From positions 1 through 28,040 of the forward strand of contig JAQSYC010000001.1 in the NCBI GenBank assembly GCA_029256345.1: a stretch of DNA of 28,040 bases, read 5' to 3'. The translations under genes and the position numbers were made by a program. Shown piece by piece: positions 15,976-23,062 of the stretch (positions are counted from its first letter, which is position 1; each line of letters opens with the position of its first letter). The notes beneath the pieces were generated by a model. That model saw only the letters and a list, made by a program, of their open reading frames with translations, did no database searches and was not told where the DNA came from. This DNA comes from Clostridia bacterium (GTDB lineage: Bacteria; Bacillota; Clostridia; Lachnospirales; Cellulosilyticaceae).

Positions 15976-16858
15976 TTGGCTTTGAAATAAATTTTAAACT
16001 GTCTAATAAAACAATAATAAGAGCTCCAATGAAAAAGAAAAATAGATTAAAGTTACTGATATCCATAGGCGGGAGAGGGACCTCTAATGTAGTCGGTCCC
16101 ATAAACACCGCATAAAAGGAGCCAATCATTAAACCGAGAATAAAGTAAACAAGTTGAGAACGTTTAGTTTTAAGCAAAGTACTTATAAGTTTAACGATTG
16201 TAACAATTCCAAATAATATGCCCAAAGCAAAAACGACCAAAATCGGCAGATAAGAGAAGTTAAACAGAATAACATGTCTAGTGGCAGTGATAATAGGGGT
16301 ATAGAGCCCAAATATAAGTAGCAGCGTGGACCCGGAAATACCAGGAAGGATCATAGCGGAGATTGCTATGGCTCCAGCCATAAAGACATAGAATACGAGC
16401 CCTAATGAAAGGTGGCTGATAGAAATATCTATGCCTCCGCCTTTGGATACAGGATTAAAGTAAGTGAGCAGGGAGACTATAATAATACCTACTAATAAAT
16501 AAGTCAAATGTTTGTAGTTGTTTTTTAGATTTTTATATTCCTCTTTAAGAACAATAGGAATAGAAAAAAGAATGAAACCTATAAATAATGAACTGATATT
16601 ATAAATTTCACTTTCAAAAATAGAGGCAATAAAAAGAACTGAGGAAATCAAACCAATAGTCCATCCTACACCAATTTTAGATAAAAAAATTAAAGCATTT
16701 TTTTTATGTTTGATGGAAGAGTGAGATACCAATACATTAATGGAATCAATCAATTCATTATAAAACCCCATCACAAAAGCAATCGTACCCCCGGAGACCC
16801 CAGGAACACTGTCGGCAAACGCCATAAACATACCTCTAATTAAATTTACAATAATCAT
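15959..16858 (-). CDS. DUF368 membrane protein, PopT-like lipid carrier translocase
   Basis: An integral membrane protein of 299 residues with about eight hydrophobic segments. The signature near the N-terminus, GMFMAFADSVPGVSGGTIAF, and a second related motif, AISAMILPGISGSTLLLIFG, mark it as DUF368. Members of this family (PopT) have been shown to recycle undecaprenyl phosphate across the membrane for cell wall synthesis, so a role with the MurG substrate cycle is plausible but inferred. The start ATG 16858 has GAGGG upstream and matches the family N-terminus. A predicted promoter leaves a leader of only about ten bases, so a start at Met10 or Met12 cannot be excluded. Confidence 0.88.
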   Translation of the reverse strand: MIIVNLIRGMFMAFADSVPGVSGGTIAFVMGFYNELIDSINVLVSHSSIKHKKNALIFLSKIGVGWTIGLISSVLFIASIFESEIYNISSLFIGFILFSIPIVLKEEYKNLKNNYKHLTYLLVGIIIVSLLTYFNPVSKGGGIDISISHLSLGLVFYVFMAGAIAISAMILPGISGSTLLLIFGLYTPIITATRHVILFNFSYLPILVVFALGILFGIVTIVKLISTLLKTKRSQLVYFILGLMIGSFYAVFMGPTTLEVPLPPMDISNFNLFFFFIGALIIVLLDSLKFISKPKASYK

Positions 16859-16875
16859 TCTACAACCCTCAATTA

Positions 16876-16905
16876 ATTATAATATTTTAGGACAATCAAA
16901 GTCAA
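16876..16905 (-). promoter_or_regulatory. Promoter of the DUF368 gene
   Basis: On the minus strand TTGACT (16905-16900) and TATAAT (16881-16876) are 18 bases apart. The start of transcription would be near 16869, very close to the ATG at 16858. Confidence 0.6.
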
Positions 16906-17039
16906 AGAGATTAGAGATTATCCCTGTTAACCTCTATAAAATAGTATATAGTACATACTTACGACAAGCAATAGTAAAGCTATTTATTTATACATATGAG
17001 GTGCAGAATGTATTTTAGTACAGGGATAGTAAATAAGGC

Positions 17040-17390
17040 CTATAAATTAGAAAAAATATTTATAATATAATAAACATGCAGAAAGTTAATCATCAAATAG
17101 ATAAGGACGACAATATTAATGAAGAAATTACAGAGTTTTAAAGAGGTGAACTTGGCTTCTTTGAGATAAAAAAATAGCATATAAATCAGAGCAGCTGGCA
17201 ATATCACTTTAACAAGGATACTTAAAAAGGCATTGGAGACAATAGGCTGCATAATAAAATTGGCTTCATAAAAGTCACCAGTCTTAAGTAAAGTGTAAGT
17301 GAATAGAATGTCTATACAGTTGAGTATATAAATGAGTGTAAATTTATTTTTTAAAATATCTGTGGAATCCTTATTGATGGGTTTAATCAA
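17040..17390 (-). CDS. Small DUF5658-like membrane protein
   Basis: A membrane protein of about 116 residues and unknown function. Three hydrophobic segments are seen: around LIYILNCIDILFTYTLL, SILVKVILPAALIYMLFFYL and FFINIVVLIYLMINFLHVYY. The pattern NCIDILFT..LL..G..YEAN in the first segment and loop resembles DUF5658. I place the start at TTG 17390, because AGGAGG (17404-17399) is then seven bases upstream. The longer reading from GTG 17399 would start inside that ribosome binding site. It lies 181 bases upstream of the DUF368 gene on the same strand, but that gene has its own promoter. Confidence 0.65.
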   Translation of the reverse strand: MIKPINKDSTDILKNKFTLIYILNCIDILFTYTLLKTGDFYEANFIMQPIVSNAFLSILVKVILPAALIYMLFFYLKEAKFTSLKLCNFFINIVVLIYLMINFLHVYYIINIFSNL

Positions 17391-17450
17391 ATGAAACACC
17401 TCCTATTACCTAGTATTGCCAAATAATGCCCAGTTATTACATGAGAGTGC

Positions 17451-17479
17451 TTGACAATGTAAATGTTACACTTTAAACT
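17451..17479 (+). promoter_or_regulatory. marR-type gene promoter with embedded operator
   Basis: TTGACA (17451-17456) and TAAACT (17474-17479) are 17 bases apart. Between them lies the palindrome TGTAA-ATG-TTACA (17458-17470). An operator placed in the spacer is typical of autorepression by the MarR protein encoded just downstream. Confidence 0.6.
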
Positions 17480-17540
17480 TTGAACATAGAAAAATTTGAA
17501 AGACAAAGTAAATTCATGTCGCAGAAAGGAGGGGATTAAA

Positions 17541-17993
17541 TTGCAGGGTTCAGTTAAAATCATTAATGAATTATTAGTCGAACTATTTAATGATATTTTG
17601 ACAATAGAGAAAGCAGCACTTCAAAATAGTAAATTTAGTGATCTTTCTATTACAGAGATGCATGTTTTAGAGGCAATCGGCTTAACATCAAGAACTATGA
17701 CGGATGTAGCAGGGCAAATCGGAGTAACGGTGGGGACGCTTACGACTTCAATTAATAGGCTTGTAAAAAAAGAGTATGTGATAAGAAATCGTTCGGAGGA
17801 TGACAGACGATTTGTAGAAATCGAATTGTCTCATACAGGAAAACTTGCTTATAGGATTCATGAGAGTTTTCACCAGACAATGGTAAAAGCGATGGTAGAT
17901 AAACTATCTGATGAGGATAATGAAGTACTCATCAATTCTCTTAAAAAGTTAACGACGTTTTTTAGAAATCAATACGATGTAATTGAGAGATAA
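17541..17993 (+). CDS. MarR-family regulator, FabT-like
   Basis: A dimeric DNA-binding repressor of about 150 residues. TTG 17541 is taken as start since AAAGGAGGGG lies directly upstream; the frame is open further back to 17496 without a site. The order is an N-terminal dimerisation helix (INELLVELFNDILTIE), the winged helix with recognition region VTVGTLTTSINRLVKKEYV, the wing RSEDDRRFVEI, and a C-terminal helix. The segments NDILTIE, FSDLSITEMHVLEAIG and GVTVGTLTTSINRL resemble FabT, the fatty acid synthesis repressor of streptococci and lactococci. However, no fab genes are here, so the target is unknown. A palindrome in its promoter suggests autoregulation. It is likely cotranscribed with the small HMA-like gene 52 bases downstream. 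Confidence 0.88.
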   Translation: MQGSVKIINELLVELFNDILTIEKAALQNSKFSDLSITEMHVLEAIGLTSRTMTDVAGQIGVTVGTLTTSINRLVKKEYVIRNRSEDDRRFVEIELSHTGKLAYRIHESFHQTMVKAMVDKLSDEDNEVLINSLKKLTTFFRNQYDVIER

Positions 17994-18045
17994 TATGTCT
18001 AGATTTATAAAAATACGCATAACTTGATATAAAGGGGGGAGCTCT

Positions 18046-18435
18046 ATGTTTGGACTCAAAAAGCAGCTCATCAAAAATTTAATCAAGTTCAATGTAGTAG
18101 AAAATAATTCTGGTCTCTTAAAAATACAAATTGAAAGATTATCAGAAATAGATAATCAATTCAAGGCTTATGAAGAGTATGCGGCAGAAGCAGTTAAGTT
18201 ATTAAAGGGTGTAGAGAAGGTGACTATCGACTATGATAAAAATACGATAAGTATTTCTTATGACGTAAATACTACAACAGCACAAAAAATATATTCATGG
18301 TTGCAGGTTATCTTAGATGTGGTACTGGATAATCTGGAGTTTATCCAAAAATATGGAGAGACCCATACGGAGGATGTCAGACAAAGACTTAACGAGGTTT
18401 TAAAACGTAAGGTAAAACCTTTTAACGCATCTTAG
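18046..18435 (+). CDS. Small HMA-like domain protein without metal motif
   Basis: A 129-residue cytoplasmic protein without signal or membrane segment. The middle part (about 44-78: AAEAVKLLKGVEKVTIDYDKN, then ISISYD) has the beta-alpha-beta wording of a heavy-metal-associated (ferredoxin-like) fold, but the CXXC metal site is absent and the protein has no cysteine at all. A helical tail ends in RQRLNEVLKRK. Function unknown. GGGGGGAGC precedes the ATG. The gene follows the MarR-type regulator closely and may be under its control. The HMA assignment rests on pattern only. Confidence 0.7.
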   Translation: MFGLKKQLIKNLIKFNVVENNSGLLKIQIERLSEIDNQFKAYEEYAAEAVKLLKGVEKVTIDYDKNTISISYDVNTTTAQKIYSWLQVILDVVLDNLEFIQKYGETHTEDVRQRLNEVLKRKVKPFNAS

Positions 18436-18462
18436 GAAATAAGACTTATTAGAGGAGTATGG

Positions 18463-18491
18463 TTGGATAAATCACAGTTATAAGATATAAT
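18463..18491 (+). promoter_or_regulatory. Promoter of mtnN
   Basis: TTGGAT (18463-18468) and TATAAT (18486-18491) are 17 bases apart. The start near 18498 leaves a 40-base leader that contains a small hairpin. Confidence 0.7.
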
Positions 18492-18504
18492 AAATTACAG
18501 GAGA

Positions 18505-18522
18505 ATCCCTAGTTATAGGGAT
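18505..18522 (+). promoter_or_regulatory. Leader hairpin next to the mtnN ribosome binding site
   Basis: ATCCCTA (18505-18511) and TAGGGAT (18516-18522) form a perfect 7-base stem with a 4-base loop, ending two bases before AAGGAG (18525-18530). It may tune translation or protect the mRNA 5' end; there is no T run. Confidence 0.55.
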
Positions 18523-18537
18523 GGAAGGAGCAAACGA

Positions 18538-19230
18538 ATGATAGGTATTATAGGTGCAATGGACGAGGAAGTTATTTCTCTTAAAAGAAAAATGAATATT
18601 ACAGAGACTAAGGTTGTAGCCAGCATGGAGTTTTGCCAAGGCACAATGAATGATAAAGAGCTGGTTGTAGTAAGGTGCGGTATTGGGAAAGTTAATGCTG
18701 CGGTATGTACTCAAATTCTTATAGATAGATTTGAAGTAGATTGTATTATTAATACAGGTGTTGCGGGTGGTCTTCACCCGGATATTAATATTGGGGATAT
18801 TGTTATATCCAGTGATACTGTTGAACATGATATGGATGCTTCTGCTGTAGGCAACCCAAGAGGAGAAATCCCACGGATGAATAAGACTTATTTTGAGGCT
18901 GATGAAAAGCTTGTAGCAGTGGCTAAAGCAGCAGCACAAAACCTAGAAGGTGATCATAAGGTAGTTATCGGCAGAGTGGCGAGCGGTGATCAGTTTATTT
19001 CTAGTATAAAGGTTAAAGAAGATATCTATTCCACTTTTACAGCCTATTGTGCAGAGATGGAAGGGGCGGCCATTGCCCATACCTGCTATTTAAATCAAAT
19101 TCCCTTCGTCATTATAAGAGCTATTTCAGATAAGGCAGATCATAGTGCCGATGTAAACTTTGAAGAATTTGTATATGTAGCAGCGAGAAATGCCAGCAAA
19201 ATGATTGAAAATATATTAGCAAATTTATAG
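18538..19230 (+). CDS. mtnN: 5'-methylthioadenosine/S-adenosylhomocysteine nucleosidase
   Basis: It cleaves adenine from methylthioadenosine and S-adenosylhomocysteine, clearing by-products of SAM use in the cytoplasm. 230 residues, the normal size. The start IGIIGAMDEEV has catalytic Glu11 (E. coli Glu12). NTGVAGGLHPDINIGDIV, the substrate-binding EMEGAAIAH with Glu175 (E. coli Glu174), and Asp198 in ISDKADHSA (E. coli Asp197) complete the active site. AAGGAG lies seven bases before the ATG. It has its own promoter and a terminator, so it is a single-gene unit. LuxS is not adjacent. Confidence 0.96.
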   Translation: MIGIIGAMDEEVISLKRKMNITETKVVASMEFCQGTMNDKELVVVRCGIGKVNAAVCTQILIDRFEVDCIINTGVAGGLHPDINIGDIVISSDTVEHDMDASAVGNPRGEIPRMNKTYFEADEKLVAVAKAAAQNLEGDHKVVIGRVASGDQFISSIKVKEDIYSTFTAYCAEMEGAAIAHTCYLNQIPFVIIRAISDKADHSADVNFEEFVYVAARNASKMIENILANL

Positions 19231-19235
19231 AAAAT

Positions 19236-19270
19236 AAAAAATGACTCCTTCGCACAAGGGAGTCATTTTT
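19236..19270 (+). terminator. Terminator after mtnN
   Basis: ATGACTCC (19241-19248) pairs with GGAGTCAT (19259-19266), with A residues before and a T run after (to 19270). Standard rho-independent form. Confidence 0.9.
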
Positions 19271-19295
19271 TATTGCAAGGATATAAAACTTATAC

Positions 19296-19323
19296 TTGTA
19301 AATATGTAAAAAAATGGTAAAAT
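19296..19323 (+). promoter_or_regulatory. Promoter of the unknown membrane protein gene
   Basis: TTGTAA (19296-19301) and TAAAAT (19318-19323) with a 16-base spacer, 28 bases before the ATG at 19352. Confidence 0.5.
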
Positions 19324-19351
19324 TAATTAAAGAATAAAAGGGGGAAAACAA

Positions 19352-20050
19352 ATGATAATAGTATTATGTATAATGGAAATTATTTTGGCAGCTTTAATTA
19401 TTTTGACTCACTATATGATTATAAGTAAGTTTAAAAGTATAGAGCTTAGTCTCAGTAAATATGGTAATTCTAGAGTTTATAAGGTGCAGGCTCATATTGC
19501 TTTTATAGAAAAAGTCATCAACAAATATAAAGAATGCACTCAGAATCTTGAGGACCCAGGAGAACTGGAAAATATCATTAGGACAATCCTATACAGAGAA
19601 TATATAGGTAGATTTCCTTTTTTAGCTATAAAAAATATTGCTACTAAAACAACACAAATTATGTGGGGAATTATTGTTTTGGAAACCTTAACTGCATTTA
19701 TTAATAAGACAGCAGATCAGCCGTCTACCATAGTCATTATTACTGCAAGCATGCTCATGACTATGGCTGTGCAAATGTTTAAATTTATTAAAGGAATAGA
19801 AGAAGAAGGGGAGATGACAATGATGATTGTTCAGGATTATGTACGTCATATTTATCCGCTGGAAGCCCAAAAGAAATTAACAAATAAGGAGATCATTCAG
19901 TTAAAAACAAAAGTTAATGAATTAGAAAAAGAAATAAAGGCTGAAGAAGAAATAAAGCCGCTTATGATGACAGAACTTGAAAAACAAAAAAGGTTAAATG
20001 ATGAATTAAGTGAACAAGATATAGCCAGACTAATAAGGATCTTCCAATAA
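19352..20050 (+). CDS. Unknown membrane protein with C-terminal coiled coil
   Basis: I do not recognise this 232-residue protein. Residues about 1-24 (IIVLCIMEIILAALIILTHY) form a membrane anchor. About 110-124 (MWGIIVLETLTAF) and 130-148 (TIVIITASMLMTMAVQMF) make a probable hairpin of two more segments. The C-terminal 60 residues are strongly charged and fit a coiled coil (LKTKVNELEKEIKAEEE and so on), ending in ELSEQDIARLIRIFQ. The loop between anchors is helical and charged. GGGGGAAAACAA precedes the ATG. It stands alone between the mtnN terminator and pgi. The layout suggests a scaffold or a partner of another membrane complex, but no function can be named. Confidence 0.8.
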   Translation: MIIVLCIMEIILAALIILTHYMIISKFKSIELSLSKYGNSRVYKVQAHIAFIEKVINKYKECTQNLEDPGELENIIRTILYREYIGRFPFLAIKNIATKTTQIMWGIIVLETLTAFINKTADQPSTIVIITASMLMTMAVQMFKFIKGIEEEGEMTMMIVQDYVRHIYPLEAQKKLTNKEIIQLKTKVNELEKEIKAEEEIKPLMMTELEKQKRLNDELSEQDIARLIRIFQ

Positions 20051-20070
20051 TGATTAACTATTTAAAAAAG

Positions 20071-20099
20071 TTACAAATTGTTTTATAATATGATATGAT
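20071..20099 (+). promoter_or_regulatory. Possible promoter of pgi
   Basis: TATAAT (20084-20089) overlaps TATGAT (20094-20099) in an AT-rich stretch; the second has TTACAA (20071-20076) 17 bases upstream. Neither -35 is good, so the exact promoter is uncertain. Confidence 0.35.
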
Positions 20100-20169
20100 A
20101 TAACCAAGAGGAAGCTAGAGCATAGTTTCTTTAATAGGTATCTCATGATAAGCTAGGAGGATTTTAGTA

Positions 20170-21516
20170 ATGAATAAAATTACTGTTGACTACTCTAAAA
20201 CAGGCGTACAGCCTTACGAGGTAGAATTGCTACAAGCACAGGTGGAGCTTGCACATAACATGCTTCATGAAAAAAGCGGTGCAGGGAATGACTTTTTAGG
20301 ATGGATAGACTTACCAGTTAATTATAATCAAAAGGAATTTGAAAGGATTAAAAAAGCTGCAGATAAAATTCAAAAGGATTCACAGGTACTCATCGTAATA
20401 GGAATAGGTGGCTCTTATTTAGGAGCAAGGGCGTGTATTGATGCGCTTAGTCATACGTTTTATAATTCATTAACAGAGGAACAAAGAAAAACTCCTGAAA
20501 TCTACTATGTAGGAAATAATATTTCAGGCACATATCTTAGAAACCTTTTAGATGTATGCAAAGGAAAAGACGTTAGTGTTAATGTTATTTCTAAATCAGG
20601 AACGACAACGGAGCCCGCTATAGCTTTCCGTGTATTCAAGAAATTTATGGAGCAAAAATATGGAAAAGAAGCTGCAAAAGGCCGCATTTTCGCAACAACA
20701 GATCAGGTAAAAGGTGCATTACTTACTCTTGCAAAAGAAGAGGGATATGAGACATTTATTATTCCGGATGATATAGGCGGACGTTTTTCAGTGCTTACAG
20801 CAGTGGGCCTTCTTCCAATAGCTGTTGCAGGTATTGATCTTGATGAACTTATCAGTGGTGCAGCTGAGGCGAGAAATGAATATCAAAATACAACTATAAG
20901 CGAAAATGAGTGTTACAAATATGCTGCTGTTAGAAATGCTTTGCTTAGAAAAGGTAAAAATGTAGAGATTGTAGTGAATTATGAGCCATGCCTCCAATAT
21001 TTTGGAGAATGGTGGAAACAATTGTATGGAGAAAGTGAAGGCAAGGATCAAAAAGGAATTTATCCTTCATCAGTAAACTTTTCAACAGATTTACATTCTT
21101 TAGGTCAATATATTCAAGATGGACAAAGATTTTTATTTGAGACAGTTATTCAGGTAGAGAAATCAAAACTGGATGTAGTACTCGAAGAGGAACCGGTAGA
21201 TTTAGATGGGTTAAATTATTTGGCCGGTGAAACAATGGACTTTGTCAATAAAAAAGCATTTGAAGGAACACTCCTTGCCCATGTAGATGGAGGTGTCCCT
21301 AATATAGTGGTTAGCATGCCTGAGCTTACGGCTTATAATATGGGTAAACTGATTTATTTCTTTGAAAAAGCTTGTGGAATAAGTGGGTATTTGTTAGGAG
21401 TTAATCCATTTGATCAACCGGGAGTAGAAGAATATAAGAAAAATATGTTTGCTTTACTTGGTAAAAAAGGATATGAAACCCTGAGAGAAGAACTTTTAAA
21501 AAGAATAGACCGATAA
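20170..21516 (+). CDS. pgi: Glucose-6-phosphate isomerase
   Basis: It interconverts glucose 6-phosphate and fructose 6-phosphate in glycolysis and gluconeogenesis. 448 residues, the usual short form of Firmicutes. IGIGGSYLGARA and the phosphate-binding VISKSGTTTEPAIAFR are seen in the N-terminal half. GGRFSVLTAVGLLPIA, the HSLGQYIQDG segment and the C-terminal GVNPFDQPGVEEYKKNMF, the latter with the catalytic Lys of the family, follow. TAGGAGGA lies about ten bases before the ATG. It is a single-gene unit closed by a terminator. It links sugar taken up by the mgl system and glycogen made by GlgA to glycolysis. Confidence 0.97.
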   Translation: MNKITVDYSKTGVQPYEVELLQAQVELAHNMLHEKSGAGNDFLGWIDLPVNYNQKEFERIKKAADKIQKDSQVLIVIGIGGSYLGARACIDALSHTFYNSLTEEQRKTPEIYYVGNNISGTYLRNLLDVCKGKDVSVNVISKSGTTTEPAIAFRVFKKFMEQKYGKEAAKGRIFATTDQVKGALLTLAKEEGYETFIIPDDIGGRFSVLTAVGLLPIAVAGIDLDELISGAAEARNEYQNTTISENECYKYAAVRNALLRKGKNVEIVVNYEPCLQYFGEWWKQLYGESEGKDQKGIYPSSVNFSTDLHSLGQYIQDGQRFLFETVIQVEKSKLDVVLEEEPVDLDGLNYLAGETMDFVNKKAFEGTLLAHVDGGVPNIVVSMPELTAYNMGKLIYFFEKACGISGYLLGVNPFDQPGVEEYKKNMFALLGKKGYETLREELLKRIDR

Positions 21517-21527
21517 CTTTTGAAGAG

Positions 21528-21560
21528 TAGTTCAGGCATTTCATAGCCTGGACTATTTTT
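21528..21560 (+). terminator. Terminator after pgi
   Basis: TAGTTCAGGC (21528-21537) pairs with GCCTGGACTA (21546-21555), one G-U pair, followed by TTTTT. Confidence 0.88.
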
Positions 21561-21598
21561 GGTTGATAGGCATTTTGGTTAAGAAAGGAGTTATTAAA

Positions 21599-22126
21599 AT
21601 GGATGGGGATATGAGAAGAGAATTTATTCTAAAAGTACTAAATGACAGTACAGGGCCCATTAGTGGGGCCTACTTAGCAAAGGAACTTAAAGTCAGTAGA
21701 CAAATTGTTGTCCAGGATATAGCGCTGTTAAGAGCGTCGGGGTATGACTTGTTAGCCACTGCAAGAGGCTATATTTTAAATAAAGAAGCTAATATTATGA
21801 AAGCGCGGGTCGTTTTAGTACAGCATAGCCATGAGGAGTTAGAAGACGAACTTCATACCATTATTGATAATGGCGGAAGAGTAAGAAATGTTATCATTAG
21901 TCATGCAGTATATGGAGAGTTAGTTGGAGATTTGATGCTTAAAACAAGAAGAGAAATTAAACAATTTGTAGATAAAGTTAATGAGACCAGTGCAACACCG
22001 CTCATGCAACTGACAAATGGTATGCACATGCATACTATTGAAGCTGGCAGCGAAGAGGAGCTGGATATCATTGAAGAAGAACTTAATAAAAAAGGCTATT
22101 TAAGAGATACTACGTTGCAAGAGTAG
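21599..22126 (+). CDS. niaR: NiaR-type niacin-responsive repressor
   Basis: A repressor of NAD precursor synthesis or uptake genes that binds nicotinic acid and a metal ion. About 175 residues. ATG 21599 is chosen since AAAGGAG stands eight bases upstream; the in-frame ORF reaches back to 21563, but without a site. The N-terminal winged helix includes SGAYLAKELKVSRQIVVQDI and LRASGYDLLATARGYIL. The C-terminal 3H domain has the family histidines in VQHSHEELEDEL, VIISHAVYGELVGDL and NGMHMHTIEA. This matches B. subtilis YrxA and T. maritima TM1602. No NAD genes adjoin it, so its regulon lies elsewhere. Its stop codon is inside the terminator stem. Confidence 0.9.
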   Translation: MDGDMRREFILKVLNDSTGPISGAYLAKELKVSRQIVVQDIALLRASGYDLLATARGYILNKEANIMKARVVLVQHSHEELEDELHTIIDNGGRVRNVIISHAVYGELVGDLMLKTRREIKQFVDKVNETSATPLMQLTNGMHMHTIEAGSEEELDIIEEELNKKGYLRDTTLQE

Positions 22127-22138
22127 TATCTTTTTTTT
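22105..22138 (+). terminator. Terminator overlapping the niaR stop
   Basis: AGATACTAC (22105-22113) pairs with GTAGTATCT (22123-22131), then eight T (22131-22138). The 3' arm contains the niaR stop codon TAG, so translation to the end would cover the stem. Confidence 0.88.
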
Positions 22139-22142
22139 GGTA

Positions 22143-22715
22143 TTACTTGTAATAACGCCACAAGCAATACTTAATACCAGAGGAGATGGTATCAGCCATT
22201 TTCATAACAAGAGAAAGTCTGGTATTTTGAAGAATAACCATATTCATAAGACTGCTGAAATTAACAATACCTGTAATGTGAATATGTCCGATAGGAGGAA
22301 GGTCTTTTTGTACACCGGCACCGGGCCTAATAGAACCTTGGCCAATCGTGATACACCCTACATTAGCCATAGCGCCTAAACAAGCGTCGATAGCTACGAC
22401 TAAGGCGTTAGGGTGAAGTGACTTGATATTTTCAATCATCTCTTGCAGATTTTTGGCATGAACAGGTTCGTCTAGCGTTCCGTAAGTTGACACTTTGCCA
22501 TATTTTAAATCTTTAAGTTTATAACCAATCAGTGGACCAAGACTATCACCGGTAGCCCTATCCGTACCAATACATACGATAACAAGTTCGTCGTTGTGAA
22601 AAGGTAAAAAATGAATCAAATAGTCATGAAGGTTATCGCAAAACTTATTAAAATGATGGTTATCGTTAATGTTAATATAGGTAGGCTGACTTTTAGTTTC
22701 TAATTCTGTATACAT
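22143..22715 (-). CDS. yyaC: Sporulation protein YyaC (DUF1256)
   Basis: A 190-residue protein of the YyaC family, related in fold to the hydrogenase maturation and GPR spore proteases. It is made in the forespore in Bacillus, and its exact substrate is uncertain. Motifs are VCIGTDRATGDSLGPLIGY, YGTLDEPVHAKNL, VAIDACLG and GSIRPGAGVQKDLPPIGH. The minus-strand start at 22715 has AGTGGTGA nine bases upstream. The opposite strand carries an 80-codon open frame that is only its shadow. Upstream, a weak forespore-type promoter is possible: TGTAAATA (22777-22770), then GGAAACTAT 16 bases on. Its presence indicates a spore former. Confidence 0.92.
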   Translation of the reverse strand: MYTELETKSQPTYININDNHHFNKFCDNLHDYLIHFLPFHNDELVIVCIGTDRATGDSLGPLIGYKLKDLKYGKVSTYGTLDEPVHAKNLQEMIENIKSLHPNALVVAIDACLGAMANVGCITIGQGSIRPGAGVQKDLPPIGHIHITGIVNFSSLMNMVILQNTRLSLVMKMADTISSGIKYCLWRYYK

Positions 22716-23062
22716 ATTGTTATCACCACTTTCAATAGCTCTTTATAGTTTCCCATTTTTTAGGACATTTATTTACAAAACGTATTGGAATTTATTTACA
22801 AATAGTAATTTGTCCTTCTATTAAATCAATATATTGATTGATACACTAAAAGGATACAAGTTTCTTTATATCTTATAAAAAATTAAAATATTTATGATAT
22901 AAGTAATTAAAAGAGAAAAACTCCATCTAAAATGGTAAAAAAAGTAAAAAATATAAAAAAAAAGAAAATAAAAAAATATGTATGGTCGACAATAAAGATT
23001 AAATATTTAGTTGAATCTATAGTATCCTAAATTAAAATGGATAAAAATGGAAGGTGATTTAG
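22716..23062. other. AT-rich divergent region, yyaC / LysM protein
   Basis: About 350 bases without a gene. It contains an inverted repeat ACAAAT-AGTA-ATTTGT around 22797-22812, a perfect 16-base palindrome AATCAATATATTGATT (22824-22839), and the box TGATACACTAAA (22839-22850), which recurs before glgA. An A-rich run (about 22925-22980) is probably curved DNA. A candidate sigma-A promoter for the LysM gene is TTGAAT (23011-23016) with TAAAAT (23033-23038). Confidence 0.5.

Noticed and set aside
18478..18939. Minus-strand 153-codon open frame opposite mtnN
   Set aside because: Its protein is low in meaning (many Ile, Asn, Tyr, His), it covers a strong mtnN gene and has no site for ribosomes.
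22137..22379. Plus-strand 80-codon open frame opposite yyaC
   Set aside because: It is antisense to a clear yyaC, has no ribosome binding site and starts right after the niaR terminator.
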